Positions 1 to 6,065 of a DNA stretch of 7,288 nt are shown here, one piece after another. A program made the translations under genes and the position numbers. How positions within the stretch are numbered: the stretch's first letter is position 1; each line of letters opens with the position of its first letter. The DNA is from Ruminococcaceae bacterium UBA1865 (GTDB taxonomy: Bacteria > Bacillota > Clostridia > Oscillospirales > Acutalibacteraceae): positions 38,103 to 45,390 of the forward strand of contig DDHX01000064.1 of NCBI GenBank assembly GCA_002338255.1, read 5' to 3'. Under the pieces are notes generated by a model. It made no database searches, had not been told where the DNA came from, and saw only the letters and a program-made list of their open reading frames with translations.

Positions 1-62
1 TGGTACCGCGAATTTGTTGATTCGTCCCGAACACAGTGAAAACTGTGTTCGGGACTTTTTTT
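1..62 (+). promoter_or_regulatory. T-box riboswitch, 3' part (antiterminator element plus terminator), controlling the leu operon
   Basis: The window opens with TGGTACCGCG (1-10), the conserved core of the T-box sequence. In T-box leaders the UGGN bulge pairs with the 3' end of uncharged tRNA. Here N is U (position 4), which suits a tRNA with discriminator A, as in tRNA-Leu. GCG (8-10) can pair with CGT (23-25), and CCC (26-28) would pair with a GGG expected just left of the window. This antiterminator competes with the terminator stem at 24-55, because both use bases 24-28. Stem I with the specifier codon lies outside the window, so the leucine assignment is inferred from the downstream leuA-leuB genes and not read directly. 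The leader is truncated at its 5' side by the window edge. Confidence 0.93.
24..62 (+). terminator. Rho-independent terminator of the T-box leader
   Basis: A perfect 14-bp stem (24-37 with 42-55) is closed by a GAAA tetraloop (38-41) and followed by seven T residues (56-62). It lies about 40 bases before the leuA start, so it acts as a leader attenuator and does not end an upstream gene. It would form when the tRNA is charged and the antiterminator is not stabilised. Confidence 0.95.
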
Positions 63-101
63 ATTTCAGTTGATTTTTTTTGATGAGTAAAGGAGTGTTC
101 G

Positions 102-1802
102 ATGATGTATACAGGAAGCAAAAAGTATATCCCGTTTCAGCCCATCAGTTTACCGGAACGCCGGTGGCCTGATCAAGTAATTACAGAAGCCCCGATTTGG
201 TGCAGTGTGGATTTGCGCGACGGAAATCAGGCACTGATTGATCCGATGAACCTTGAGGAAAAGCTTTTGTTTTTTCAGACGCTTGTGGATATCGGCTTTA
301 AAGAAATTGAAGTGGGATTCCCGTCTGCGTCGGAAACGGAATATGAAATTTTACGCACGCTGATCGAGCGCGACTTGATTCCCGAAGACGTTACCATTCA
401 GGTGCTTGTTCAGGCAAGGCCTCACCTGATTATAAAGACATTTGAAGCCATTCAAGGCGCTAAAAATGTGATTGTCCATTTTTACAATTCGACCTCCACT
501 TTACAGCGCAAGGTCGTTTTTATGACCGACATGCAGGGCGTTATTGACATTGCCGTCGAAGGGGCAAAGCTGATTAAAGAGCTGACCGATGAGCAGGTAA
601 AAGAGACAGGGGTCAATATTCGCTATGAGTATTCCCCGGAAAGCTTTTCCGGTACTGAGATTGATAATTCCATTGAGATTTGTGAAAAGGTGATGGAAGT
701 ACTCGGCTCGACTCCGGAGCATCCATTAATCTTGAATCTTCCCAATACAGTCGAAGGCAGCACACCGAACTGCTATGCTGACCAAATCGAGTATTTTTGC
801 CGCCATTTTAAAAACCGCGAGAGCGCCATTATCAGCCTGCATCCTCACAATGACCGCGGTACAGCAACGGCTGCGACTGAGCTTGGGTTGATGGCGGGCG
901 CCGAGAGGGTGGAGGGTACGCTGTTCGGCAACGGGGAGCGCACCGGGAACGCGGATATTATGGTGGTCGCTATGAATATGTACTCGCAAGGCGTTGACCC
1001 AGGACTCGACTTCACGAAAATCCGCGAAATCCGCGAAGTTTACGAAAAATGCACCAAAATGAAGGTACATGACCGTCATCCTTACGCAGGTGATCTTGTG
1101 TTCACCGCGTTTTCCGGTTCGCACCAGGACGCAATTAAAAAGGGCGTGGATTATATGTCGCACAGCGGTACCCCATACTGGGAGGTGCCGTATCTTCCGA
1201 TTAACCCGGCTGATGTCGGACGCGAGTATGAGCCGATTATCCGTATCAACAGCCAGTCCGGCAAGGGCGGCGCGGCATTTATTATGCAGCAAAGCTTTGG
1301 TTACGAACTGCCGAAGTTAATGCATACCGAATTCGGAGCGATGGTGAAAGCTGCCTGCGACGAAGCGGGACGCGAACTGCAGCCCAACGAAATATTTGAT
1401 ATTTTTCATCGAGAATATCTTGAAATCAATTATCCCTATAACTTAAAGCAATATAAATTGTACGAGGATAATGACACAAGTGGTGATACACAGGTGCATT
1501 TTGAGGGGATTCTCCGCTTTGAACATGAAGACCATCCCATCAGCGATAGCGGTAACGGCCCGATCAGCGCATTTTTCCGCGCAATTAAAAGCATAGGTAT
1601 TACCGATTATCAGTTTGTTTCGTATCGGGAGCACGCCGTTTCCGAAGGTGCGGATTCCAAGGCGGTTTCCTACATTCAGCTGACCGCGCCGGATGGAAAA
1701 CCTGTTTTTGGTGTCGGCATAGACAATAACATCAGCTTGGCTTCTATCAAGGGAATTATCTGCGCAATCAACCGGGGGCAAGGCTCCGGAAATCAATCAT
1801 AA
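102..1802 (+). CDS. leuA: 2-isopropylmalate synthase, long (type 2, yeast/actinobacterial-like) form
   Basis: Condenses acetyl-CoA with 2-oxoisovalerate to 2-isopropylmalate, the committed step of leucine synthesis, in the cytoplasm. The 566 residues match the long LeuA class and not the ~510-residue classical form. Visible features: an N-terminal lead-in (PFQPISLPERRWP, 11-23) typical of the long class; DLRDGNQ (37-43) with the catalytic Arg39 and metal-binding Asp40; HPH (247-249) metal ligands in SLHPHNDRG; the GNGERTGN motif (277-284); and a C-terminal regulatory domain from about 460 with GNGPISA (484-490), the part that binds leucine for feedback inhibition in this family. AGGAG at 91-95 precedes two consecutive ATGs (102 and 105) by 6 or 9 bases; either could be used and only one residue is at stake. 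It is first in the operon after the T-box, with leuB 18 bases downstream. Confidence 0.97.
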   Translation: MMYTGSKKYIPFQPISLPERRWPDQVITEAPIWCSVDLRDGNQALIDPMNLEEKLLFFQTLVDIGFKEIEVGFPSASETEYEILRTLIERDLIPEDVTIQVLVQARPHLIIKTFEAIQGAKNVIVHFYNSTSTLQRKVVFMTDMQGVIDIAVEGAKLIKELTDEQVKETGVNIRYEYSPESFSGTEIDNSIEICEKVMEVLGSTPEHPLILNLPNTVEGSTPNCYADQIEYFCRHFKNRESAIISLHPHNDRGTATAATELGLMAGAERVEGTLFGNGERTGNADIMVVAMNMYSQGVDPGLDFTKIREIREVYEKCTKMKVHDRHPYAGDLVFTAFSGSHQDAIKKGVDYMSHSGTPYWEVPYLPINPADVGREYEPIIRINSQSGKGGAAFIMQQSFGYELPKLMHTEFGAMVKAACDEAGRELQPNEIFDIFHREYLEINYPYNLKQYKLYEDNDTSGDTQVHFEGILRFEHEDHPISDSGNGPISAFFRAIKSIGITDYQFVSYREHAVSEGADSKAVSYIQLTAPDGKPVFGVGIDNNISLASIKGIICAINRGQGSGNQS

Positions 1803-1820
1803 TGAATAGGAGAGACCGCT

Positions 1821-2894
1821 ATGAAAAATTATAAAATTGTTTTATTAAAAGGCGATGGCATCGGACCGGAAATCGTGACTCAGGCTGTTAAGGTGCTGAA
1901 TCGCGCCGCCGATAAATTCGGATTTCAAATTGCTTATGACGAGGCATTTTTAGGGGGCAGCGCAATTGATGCGACCGGTGTGCCGCTCCCGCAGGAAACC
2001 ATCGACAAATGCAAGGCGGCGGATTCCACCCTGTTAGGCGCGGTCGGCGGGCCAAAATGGGATCAGCGACCCGGTGATTCAAGGCCGGAAGCAGGTCTTT
2101 TAGGAATCCGCGGCGCACTCGGGCTTTTTGCCAACCTGCGCCCGGCGGTTATTTTTGAACAGCTGCGTGAAGCGTCTCCGCTGAAGGCTGAAATTATCGG
2201 GGATAATCTTGACATTATGGTGGTACGTGAATTGACGGGCGGAATTTATTTTGGCGAACGCGGTCATAAGACCGTCAACGGGTTTGACGCGGCTTATGAT
2301 ACGGAAATGTATTCCGTACCGGAAATTGAACGGATTGCGCGTGTCGGATTCGACATGGCCGAAAAGCGCGGTGGAAAGCTTTGCAGCGTTGACAAGGCAA
2401 ATGTTTTGGAATCCTCCCGTTTATGGCGCGCAACAGTTGCGAGAATCGGGAAAGAGGAGTATCCTAATATTGAATCGACTAATTTGTATGTCGATAACTG
2501 TGCGATGCAGCTTGTCCGCAACCCCAAACAGTTTGACGTCATTGTTACTTCCAATATTTTCGGCGATATTCTTTCGGATGAAGCGTCCATGATCAGCGGC
2601 TCCATCGGGATGCTGCCTTCTGCGAGCCTTGGCACGGGCAAAGCCGGTCTGTACGAACCGGTTCACGGCTCCGCACCGGATATTGCCGGAACCGGAATGG
2701 CAAACCCGCTTGCCACCATTCTCTCCGCGGCAATGATGCTTCGGTATTCGCTTGACCAGCCGGAAGCCGCAAAGGCGATTGAAGATGCAGTCGCAGCTGT
2801 GCTGACAACAGCGCGCACAGTTGACATTTATACCGACGGAATGCGGAAGGTTACCTGTGAGGAAATGGGCGATCTTGTTTGCAAATTACTGTGA
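1821..2894 (+). CDS. leuB: 3-isopropylmalate dehydrogenase
   Basis: Oxidises and decarboxylates (2R,3S)-3-isopropylmalate to 2-oxoisocaproate with NAD+, the last leucine-specific step before transamination; cytoplasmic, Mg2+/Mn2+ dependent, normally a homodimer. The 357 residues are the normal family length. Motifs: GDGIGPE (11-17); substrate arginines Arg97 and Arg107 in the stretch around [15 protein letters not shown], and Arg136 in [12 protein letters not shown] with Tyr143; VDKANVL with catalytic Lys192; metal-binding aspartates Asp225, Asp249 and Asp253 (GDILSDEAS); and the NAD-loop [15 protein letters not shown] (282-296). These set it apart from isocitrate dehydrogenase, whose substrate-loop residues differ. 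AGGAG (1808-1812) is 8 bases before the ATG. The gene follows leuA with only an 18-base gap, so it is cotranscribed under the T-box. leuC and leuD, which often sit between leuA and leuB, are absent here. Confidence 0.98.
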   Translation: MKNYKIVLLKGDGIGPEIVTQAVKVLNRAADKFGFQIAYDEAFLGGSAIDATGVPLPQETIDKCKAADSTLLGAVGGPKWDQRPGDSRPEAGLLGIRGALGLFANLRPAVIFEQLREASPLKAEIIGDNLDIMVVRELTGGIYFGERGHKTVNGFDAAYDTEMYSVPEIERIARVGFDMAEKRGGKLCSVDKANVLESSRLWRATVARIGKEEYPNIESTNLYVDNCAMQLVRNPKQFDVIVTSNIFGDILSDEASMISGSIGMLPSASLGTGKAGLYEPVHGSAPDIAGTGMANPLATILSAAMMLRYSLDQPEAAKAIEDAVAAVLTTARTVDIYTDGMRKVTCEEMGDLVCKLL

Positions 2895-2949
2895 ATATTG
2901 TATTATTTTGAATTAATTATACGAATTGTATTGAATTTGGGAGCGAAAA

Positions 2950-3669
2950 ATGCAGGAAAATCAAGCTTTAACATTTAAAAAGGGATTAAAGGATGGATTG
3001 CCGATTTGCCTCGGGTATATCAGTGTTTCATTCGCATTTGGAATGATGGCGACGCAGGGCGGACTGCCGGTTTGGGTAGCGCTCCTCATTTCCATGAGCA
3101 ACTTGACCAGCGCGGGGCAGTTCGCGGGTACGAGCTTAATTCTATCGGGTGGCTTGTATATCGAAATCGCCGTTACCACATTCGTCATTAATATTCGGTA
3201 TATGCTGATGTCACTGTCGCTCTCCCAAAAAATTGATGAAGCCATGACCACGCTGCAGCGGTGGGTACTTTCGTTCGGCGTCACGGATGAAATTTTCGCC
3301 GTTGCCATGCAGCAGCATGGAAGTATCAATGCTCACTATTTCTCAGGATTGATTGCCATGCCCTACATAGGCTGGACGGTCGGAACTTTGCTTGGCGGCA
3401 CCGCAACAAACCTGCTGCCGATGGGGGTGCGCACCGCGCTCGGCATCGCAATTTACGGGATGTTTATTGCGATCATCATTCCACCTGCAAAAGAATCGCT
3501 TCCGGTCGCGAAAGTCATTCTCATCGCGGCTGTGCTGAGCTGTATTTTTAAATGGACTCCGGGACTCAACCTGCTTTCGAGTGGTTGGGTGATTATTATC
3601 TGCGCGGTAATCGCTTCGGCTTACGCCGCATTGCGGTACCCCGTTGACGATGCGGAGGTGCAGACATGA
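2950..3669 (+). CDS. azlC: AzlC family branched-chain amino acid exporter, large subunit
   Basis: Large membrane subunit of the two-component AzlCD (BrnFE-like) exporter, which in characterised relatives exports branched-chain amino acids and some analogues. The 239 residues are normal length. The sequence is hydrophobic throughout, with recognisable family stretches: LPICLGYISVSFAFG (17-31), NLTSAGQFAG (51-60), NIRYMLMSLSLSQK (81-94) and GVTDEIFAVAM (110-120). Several membrane segments can be seen (about 15-35, 41-67, 70-92, 130-150, 160-178, 187-200 and 208-228), with a short charged cytoplasmic start and end. GGGAG (2939-2943) lies 6 bases before the ATG. The 55-base AT-rich gap after leuB has no terminator, so read-through from the leu genes is likely. 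The C-terminal codons overlap azlD by ATGA, which fits a two-subunit complex. The substrate assignment to leucine rests on family and context. Confidence 0.93.
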   Translation: MQENQALTFKKGLKDGLPICLGYISVSFAFGMMATQGGLPVWVALLISMSNLTSAGQFAGTSLILSGGLYIEIAVTTFVINIRYMLMSLSLSQKIDEAMTTLQRWVLSFGVTDEIFAVAMQQHGSINAHYFSGLIAMPYIGWTVGTLLGGTATNLLPMGVRTALGIAIYGMFIAIIIPPAKESLPVAKVILIAAVLSCIFKWTPGLNLLSSGWVIIICAVIASAYAALRYPVDDAEVQT

Positions 3670-3986
3670 ATTATCAGCGGATTTTAATCTGCATTTTAAT
3701 TATGGCGCTCGTCACCTATATCGTCAGGATGCTGCCGCTTGCGATCTTTAAAAAGAAGATTAATAACCGTTTTATAAAGTCATTTTTAGCGTATGTGCCG
3801 TATGCGGTACTCGCGGCAATGACTTTTCCCGAAATCCTGTATTCCACCGCAAATTTATATTCTGCGTGTTTCGGCTTGCTCACGGCGCTTCTGCTTGCTT
3901 ACAAGAATAAGGGGCTTTTGATCGTCGCACTCGGTTCGACCGCCGCCGTGTTTGTTGCCGAACAGCTGATTCATTTATTGGCCTAA
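3666..3986 (+). CDS. azlD: AzlD family branched-chain amino acid exporter, small subunit
   Basis: Small membrane partner of AzlC. Its 106 residues match the usual ~100-110. Hydrophobic segments lie at about 5-20, 38-56, 64-78 and 83-104, and the family signature is visible as RMLPLAIFKK (21-30) followed by FIKSFLAYVPYAVLAAMTFPEIL (36-58). The start codon overlaps the azlC stop (ATGA, 3666-3669), and a strong GGAGG (3654-3658) inside the end of azlC sits 7 bases upstream, so translation is probably coupled to give balanced subunits. The gene ends in TAA followed directly by a second TAA in frame. It is the last gene of the leu-azl block; the hairpin at 4129-4170 lies about 140 bases downstream. 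Confidence 0.92.
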   Translation: MNYQRILICILIMALVTYIVRMLPLAIFKKKINNRFIKSFLAYVPYAVLAAMTFPEILYSTANLYSACFGLLTALLLAYKNKGLLIVALGSTAAVFVAEQLIHLLA

Positions 3987-4128
3987 TAAAGCGAAGAGAT
4001 CATGGAATGAATGTTGACTGAACAGCTGATTTGCTTTACACTGAGCCGTTTATAAGGGAAAGAAGCTTCAATTCTTTCACTCATCCGACAAGCATATTTG
4101 CTTTACAGAACTTGTTGGCCATGTCATA

Positions 4129-4170
4129 ACAATAAAGATGCCGCTGTAAACACAGCGGCATCTTTATTGT
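4129..4170. terminator. Bidirectional terminator between azlD and the dCMP deaminase gene
   Basis: A perfect 19-bp inverted repeat (4129-4147 with 4152-4170) with a four-base AAAC loop and a GC-rich top (GCCGCTGT). The stem base is AT-rich, so each strand carries a T-rich run near its 3' side (TCTTTATTGTTT on +, the mirror on -). It sits between converging genes and directly touches the stop codon of the - strand gene (4171-4173), so it can end both transcripts. Confidence 0.9.
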
Positions 4171-4659
4171 TTAATATCCAAATGTACCGTTCAACGATTC
4201 GTCCTTCTCAATCCATTCGGAAACATCAATGGAAGTGGAAGCGGTTTTGGTGGCGCGTGCAACCACGCGTGTAATACCTGCGTTAATAATGAGCCTTTTA
4301 CACATGGAGCAGGGAGAAGCATTTTCGACGTATTCGCCGGTCTTTGCGTCTTTGCCGACAAGGTACAGCGTACTGCCGATCATGTCTCGCCGGGAAGCGC
4401 TGATGATTGCGTTTGCTTCGGCGTGAACGGAGCGGCAAAGTTCGTAGCGCTCACCGCGCGGCACCCCGAGTGTTTCACGCACACAGATGCCGGTATCCAT
4501 GCAGTTGCTGCGGCCGCGCGGCGCACCCGTGTAACCGGAAGAAACGATTTCATCATTTTGCACGATGATTGCGCCAAAATTCCGCCGCAGGCAGGTACCG
4601 CGTTCCAGTACAGTTTCCGCTATATCGAGGTAATAATTTTTTTTATCGGTACGAATCAT
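4171..4659 (-). CDS. comEB: dCMP deaminase family protein (ComEB-like), start corrected to 4659
   Basis: Zinc-dependent deaminase, predicted to convert dCMP to dUMP and ammonia, feeding thymidylate synthesis. With the start chosen here it has 162 residues, normal for the family. Visible features: CLRRNFGAIIVQND (23-36); GYTGAPRGRSNC (42-53); the catalytic HAE (79-81, Glu81 as proton shuttle) in ELCRSVHAEANAII; and PCSMC (116-120) with zinc ligands Cys117 and Cys120. Additional cysteines at 23, 53, 59 and 75 sit where related enzymes carry a second, structural zinc or conserved cysteines. The frame could open at a TTG at 4674, but that codon lies in the GGGAGG ribosome binding site (4667-4672); the ATG at 4659, 7 bases after it, is the likely true start. 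The gene is monocistronic, with its own promoter and terminator. The ComEB name comes from a Bacillus competence operon; no competence genes are present here. Specificity for dCMP over a related nucleotide is from family resemblance. Confidence 0.92.
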   Translation of the reverse strand: MIRTDKKNYYLDIAETVLERGTCLRRNFGAIIVQNDEIVSSGYTGAPRGRSNCMDTGICVRETLGVPRGERYELCRSVHAEANAIISASRRDMIGSTLYLVGKDAKTGEYVENASPCSMCKRLIINAGITRVVARATKTASTSIDVSEWIEKDESLNGTFGY

Positions 4660-4666
4660 TTGAATG

Positions 4667-4672
4667 CCTCCC
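4667..4672 (-). promoter_or_regulatory. Ribosome binding site that fixes the dCMP deaminase start
   Basis: On the - strand this reads GGGAGG, followed by seven bases and then ATG at 4659. The alternative TTG start (4672-4674) overlaps this element and has no purine-rich site of its own at a useful distance, so the longer reading with five extra residues is unlikely. Confidence 0.85.
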
Positions 4673-4692
4673 AATTCTTGTTTATTGATTCT

Positions 4693-4721
4693 ATCATATT
4701 GTATTTTCGACGGATAATCAA
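4693..4721 (-). promoter_or_regulatory. Predicted sigma-A-type promoter of the dCMP deaminase gene
   Basis: On the - strand TTGATT (4716-4721) and TATGAT (4693-4698) are separated by exactly 17 bases. The -10 box matches the consensus at five of six positions and the -35 at four of six. Transcription would begin near 4686, giving a leader of about 27 bases that holds the GGGAGG site. Predicted from sequence only. Confidence 0.7.
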
Positions 4722-4750
4722 TGGAAATGTGTTAATATGTATGATATAAT
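4722..4750 (+). promoter_or_regulatory. Predicted extended -10 promoter of rsmA
   Basis: TATAAT (4745-4750) is a perfect -10 box and is preceded by TG one base upstream (4742-4743), an extended -10. A weak -35-like TGGAAA (4722-4727) lies 17 bases upstream. Transcription would begin near 4757, leaving a leader of roughly 96 bases before rsmA. The -35-like box directly touches the -35 box of the divergent deaminase promoter. Confidence 0.7.
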
Positions 4751-4770
4751 TAATTATTAACAGCCATTAT

Positions 4771-4823
4771 CTGTTTTGGCACTTTGCTGTTACAACGAAA
4801 TGTGCCGTTCTATCAGCAAACAG
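4771..4823 (+). other. Potentially structured rsmA leader with alternative pairings
   Basis: Two exclusive folds can be drawn. One pairs 4771-4776 (CTGTTT) with 4818-4823 (AAACAG) and 4778-4782 (GGCAC) with 4802-4806 (GTGCC). The other pairs 4783-4789 (TTTGCTG) with 4814-4820 (CAGCAAA), seven base pairs. Neither is followed by a T-run, so this is not a simple attenuator, and I recognise no known riboswitch class. The pairings are short and could be chance in an AT-rich leader. Confidence 0.3.
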
Positions 4824-4852
4824 ATTAAATCGAAAAGATACGGAGATACAGA

Positions 4853-5710
4853 ATGAATTTATCGGATATTACGACCATAAAAAGTGTGCTTTCCCGTCAC
4901 GGGTTTAATTTTTCAAAGTCGCTCGGCCAGAATTTTTTAATTAATCCGGATATTTGTCCCCAAATGGCCGACGAGTGCGGAGCGGGGGAGGGTGTCGGCG
5001 TTTTAGAGATAGGCCCGGGTGTGGGCGTGCTGACTGTGGAGCTTGCCAAACGCGCCGACAAGGTCGTTTCGGTGGAGCTTGACAAACGCTTGCTGCCGGT
5101 TTTAAGCGAAACCCTCGCCGGCCTTGACAATGTTAAAATTATTCAGGATGATATTTTGAAAACGGATATACAAAAATTGATATCCGAAGAGTTTGCGGGT
5201 ATGGATGTGGTTGTGTGCGCCAACCTTCCGTATTACATTACTTCCCCTGTGATTATGCGGTTTTTGGAGGAACGCCTTCCGGTTCGCACTATCACGGTCA
5301 TGGTGCAGAAAGAAGCGGCGGAACGTCTTTGCGCTGCGCCGGGCTGTCGCGCATGCGGGGCTGTCAGTGCGGCCGTGCAGTATTTTTCCGAACCCGAAAT
5401 CCTTTTTCAGGTTCCGCGCACAAGCTTTTTGCCGCAGCCAAATGTAGATTCAGCAGTTATCCAATTGGCTGTACGCAAAGAACCGGCAATACAAATTCAG
5501 AGTGAGAAAAACTTTTTCAAGATGGTAAAGGCAGCATTCGGACAGCGCCGAAAAACAGTGTTAAATTCAACAGCGGCCGGGCTTTCATTTGGCAAAGAGC
5601 AAGTCGCCGCCGCGCTTGAACGAGCCGGGATTGCACCCAATTCACGTGCGGAACAGCTTACAATGGAGCAGCTTGCAACGCTGTCGAACGAACTGTTTAT
5701 CGACGAATAA
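4853..5710 (+). CDS. rsmA: 16S rRNA (adenine(1518)-N6/adenine(1519)-N6)-dimethyltransferase
   Basis: Uses S-adenosylmethionine to dimethylate the two adjacent adenines in the helix 45 loop of 16S rRNA during late 30S assembly (KsgA family); loss gives kasugamycin resistance in known bacteria. The 285 residues are normal. Motifs in order: KSLGQNFL (22-29), the typical N-terminal signature; motif I EIGPGVGVLT (52-61) for SAM binding; acidic Glu75 at the end of beta 2 (VVSVELDKRL); QDDILK (98-103); catalytic motif IV NLPYYIT (124-130); and FGQRRKTV (229-236) in the C-terminal RNA-binding domain. In the loop after the QKEAAERL stretch the usual PG...YG segment reads PGCRACG (163-169), with two cysteines. 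GGAG (4842-4845) is 7 bases before the ATG. The gene is preceded by a divergent promoter region, not by the rnmV (RNase M5) gene common upstream in Firmicutes, and is followed after 39 bases by a small membrane protein gene that is probably cotranscribed. Confidence 0.97.
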   Translation: MNLSDITTIKSVLSRHGFNFSKSLGQNFLINPDICPQMADECGAGEGVGVLEIGPGVGVLTVELAKRADKVVSVELDKRLLPVLSETLAGLDNVKIIQDDILKTDIQKLISEEFAGMDVVVCANLPYYITSPVIMRFLEERLPVRTITVMVQKEAAERLCAAPGCRACGAVSAAVQYFSEPEILFQVPRTSFLPQPNVDSAVIQLAVRKEPAIQIQSEKNFFKMVKAAFGQRRKTVLNSTAAGLSFGKEQVAAALERAGIAPNSRAEQLTMEQLATLSNELFIDE

Positions 5711-5749
5711 ATTTCATCAAATATAACAATTAAGATAGGGGGATTTTTC

Positions 5750-5986
5750 ATGAGTGACGGAAAACTTGCTGTTTCCTTTTTCGAGATTGGCATGGTGCTG
5801 ACCCTTGTTTCCATGGTGTTGGGGCCGTTCGGGGTTACAAGTTGGGCGATTGCAGCCGCGGCAGTTGCCTGCTTTGTGGCGCTTGCAGGAATGTATTTGG
5901 CGTTCAGCAGCTGGAATGAGCCGGACGAGCCAGAAATACCGGCAGATGTAGAAAAACCTCAGGATCCGGAAATTATTGAAAGATAA
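5750..5986 (+). CDS. Small two-helix membrane protein with an acidic, proline-rich tail; function unknown
   Basis: I do not recognise a family. The 78 residues contain two hydrophobic segments, about 7-26 (AVSFFEIGMVLTLVSMVLGP) and 32-54 (Ala-rich, ending in AFSSW), linked by a short GPFGVTS turn. From about 55 to 78 the tail is strongly acidic (nine Asp/Glu against one Lys and one Arg) and contains several prolines. A hairpin in the membrane with both ends on the same side is the likely topology, most likely with the tail in the cytoplasm, but the side is not determined by the sequence. There is no signal peptidase or lipobox motif. A strong AGGGGGA (5737-5743) sits 6 bases before the ATG, which supports real translation. 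It lies 39 bases after rsmA with no terminator between and is followed by the hairpin at 6022-6062, so it is probably the second gene of an rsmA transcript. Confidence 0.75.
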   Translation: MSDGKLAVSFFEIGMVLTLVSMVLGPFGVTSWAIAAAAVACFVALAGMYLAFSSWNEPDEPEIPADVEKPQDPEIIER

Positions 5987-6021
5987 ACCCTTTGGCAGCA
6001 CATCATGGTTGTCTTGAACGA

Positions 6022-6062
6022 AAAGAACCGGCTTAGAACTAAAAATTCTAAGCCGGTTCTTT
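6022..6062. terminator. Bidirectional terminator between the small membrane protein and the methyltransferase gene
   Basis: A perfect 17-bp inverted repeat (6022-6038 with 6046-6062) with a seven-base loop CTAAAAA and a GAACCGGCTTAGAA core. The + strand continues into TTCTTTATTCT and the - strand into TTCTTTTC, so both directions have a T-rich run. It lies three bases past the stop codon (6066-6068) of the - strand gene and 35 bases past the + strand gene, and would end both. Confidence 0.88.
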
Positions 6063-6065
6063 ATT

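Noticed and set aside
726..1292. Long open frame on the - strand inside leuA (188 codons)
   Set aside because: It is antisense to a well-conserved enzyme gene, has no ribosome binding site or family resemblance, and its Arg/His-rich composition is typical of a shadow frame.
2895..2949. Possible separate promoter for azlC in the AT-rich gap (TTGAAT at 2908-2913)
   Set aside because: No acceptable -10 box lies at 16-18 bases; the best candidate, TATTGA (2929-2934), is at 15 bases and matches poorly. AT-richness alone explains the similarity.
4171..4659. dCMP deaminase as part of a competence or phage-like (deaminase-based defence) locus
   Set aside because: It is a single, normal-length housekeeping deaminase with its own promoter and terminator; no competence, phage or defence genes are adjacent.
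4423..4749. Open frame on the + strand opposite the dCMP deaminase gene (108 codons)
   Set aside because: It overlaps the deaminase catalytic region and both divergent promoters, has no plausible start signal, and shows no recognisable motif.
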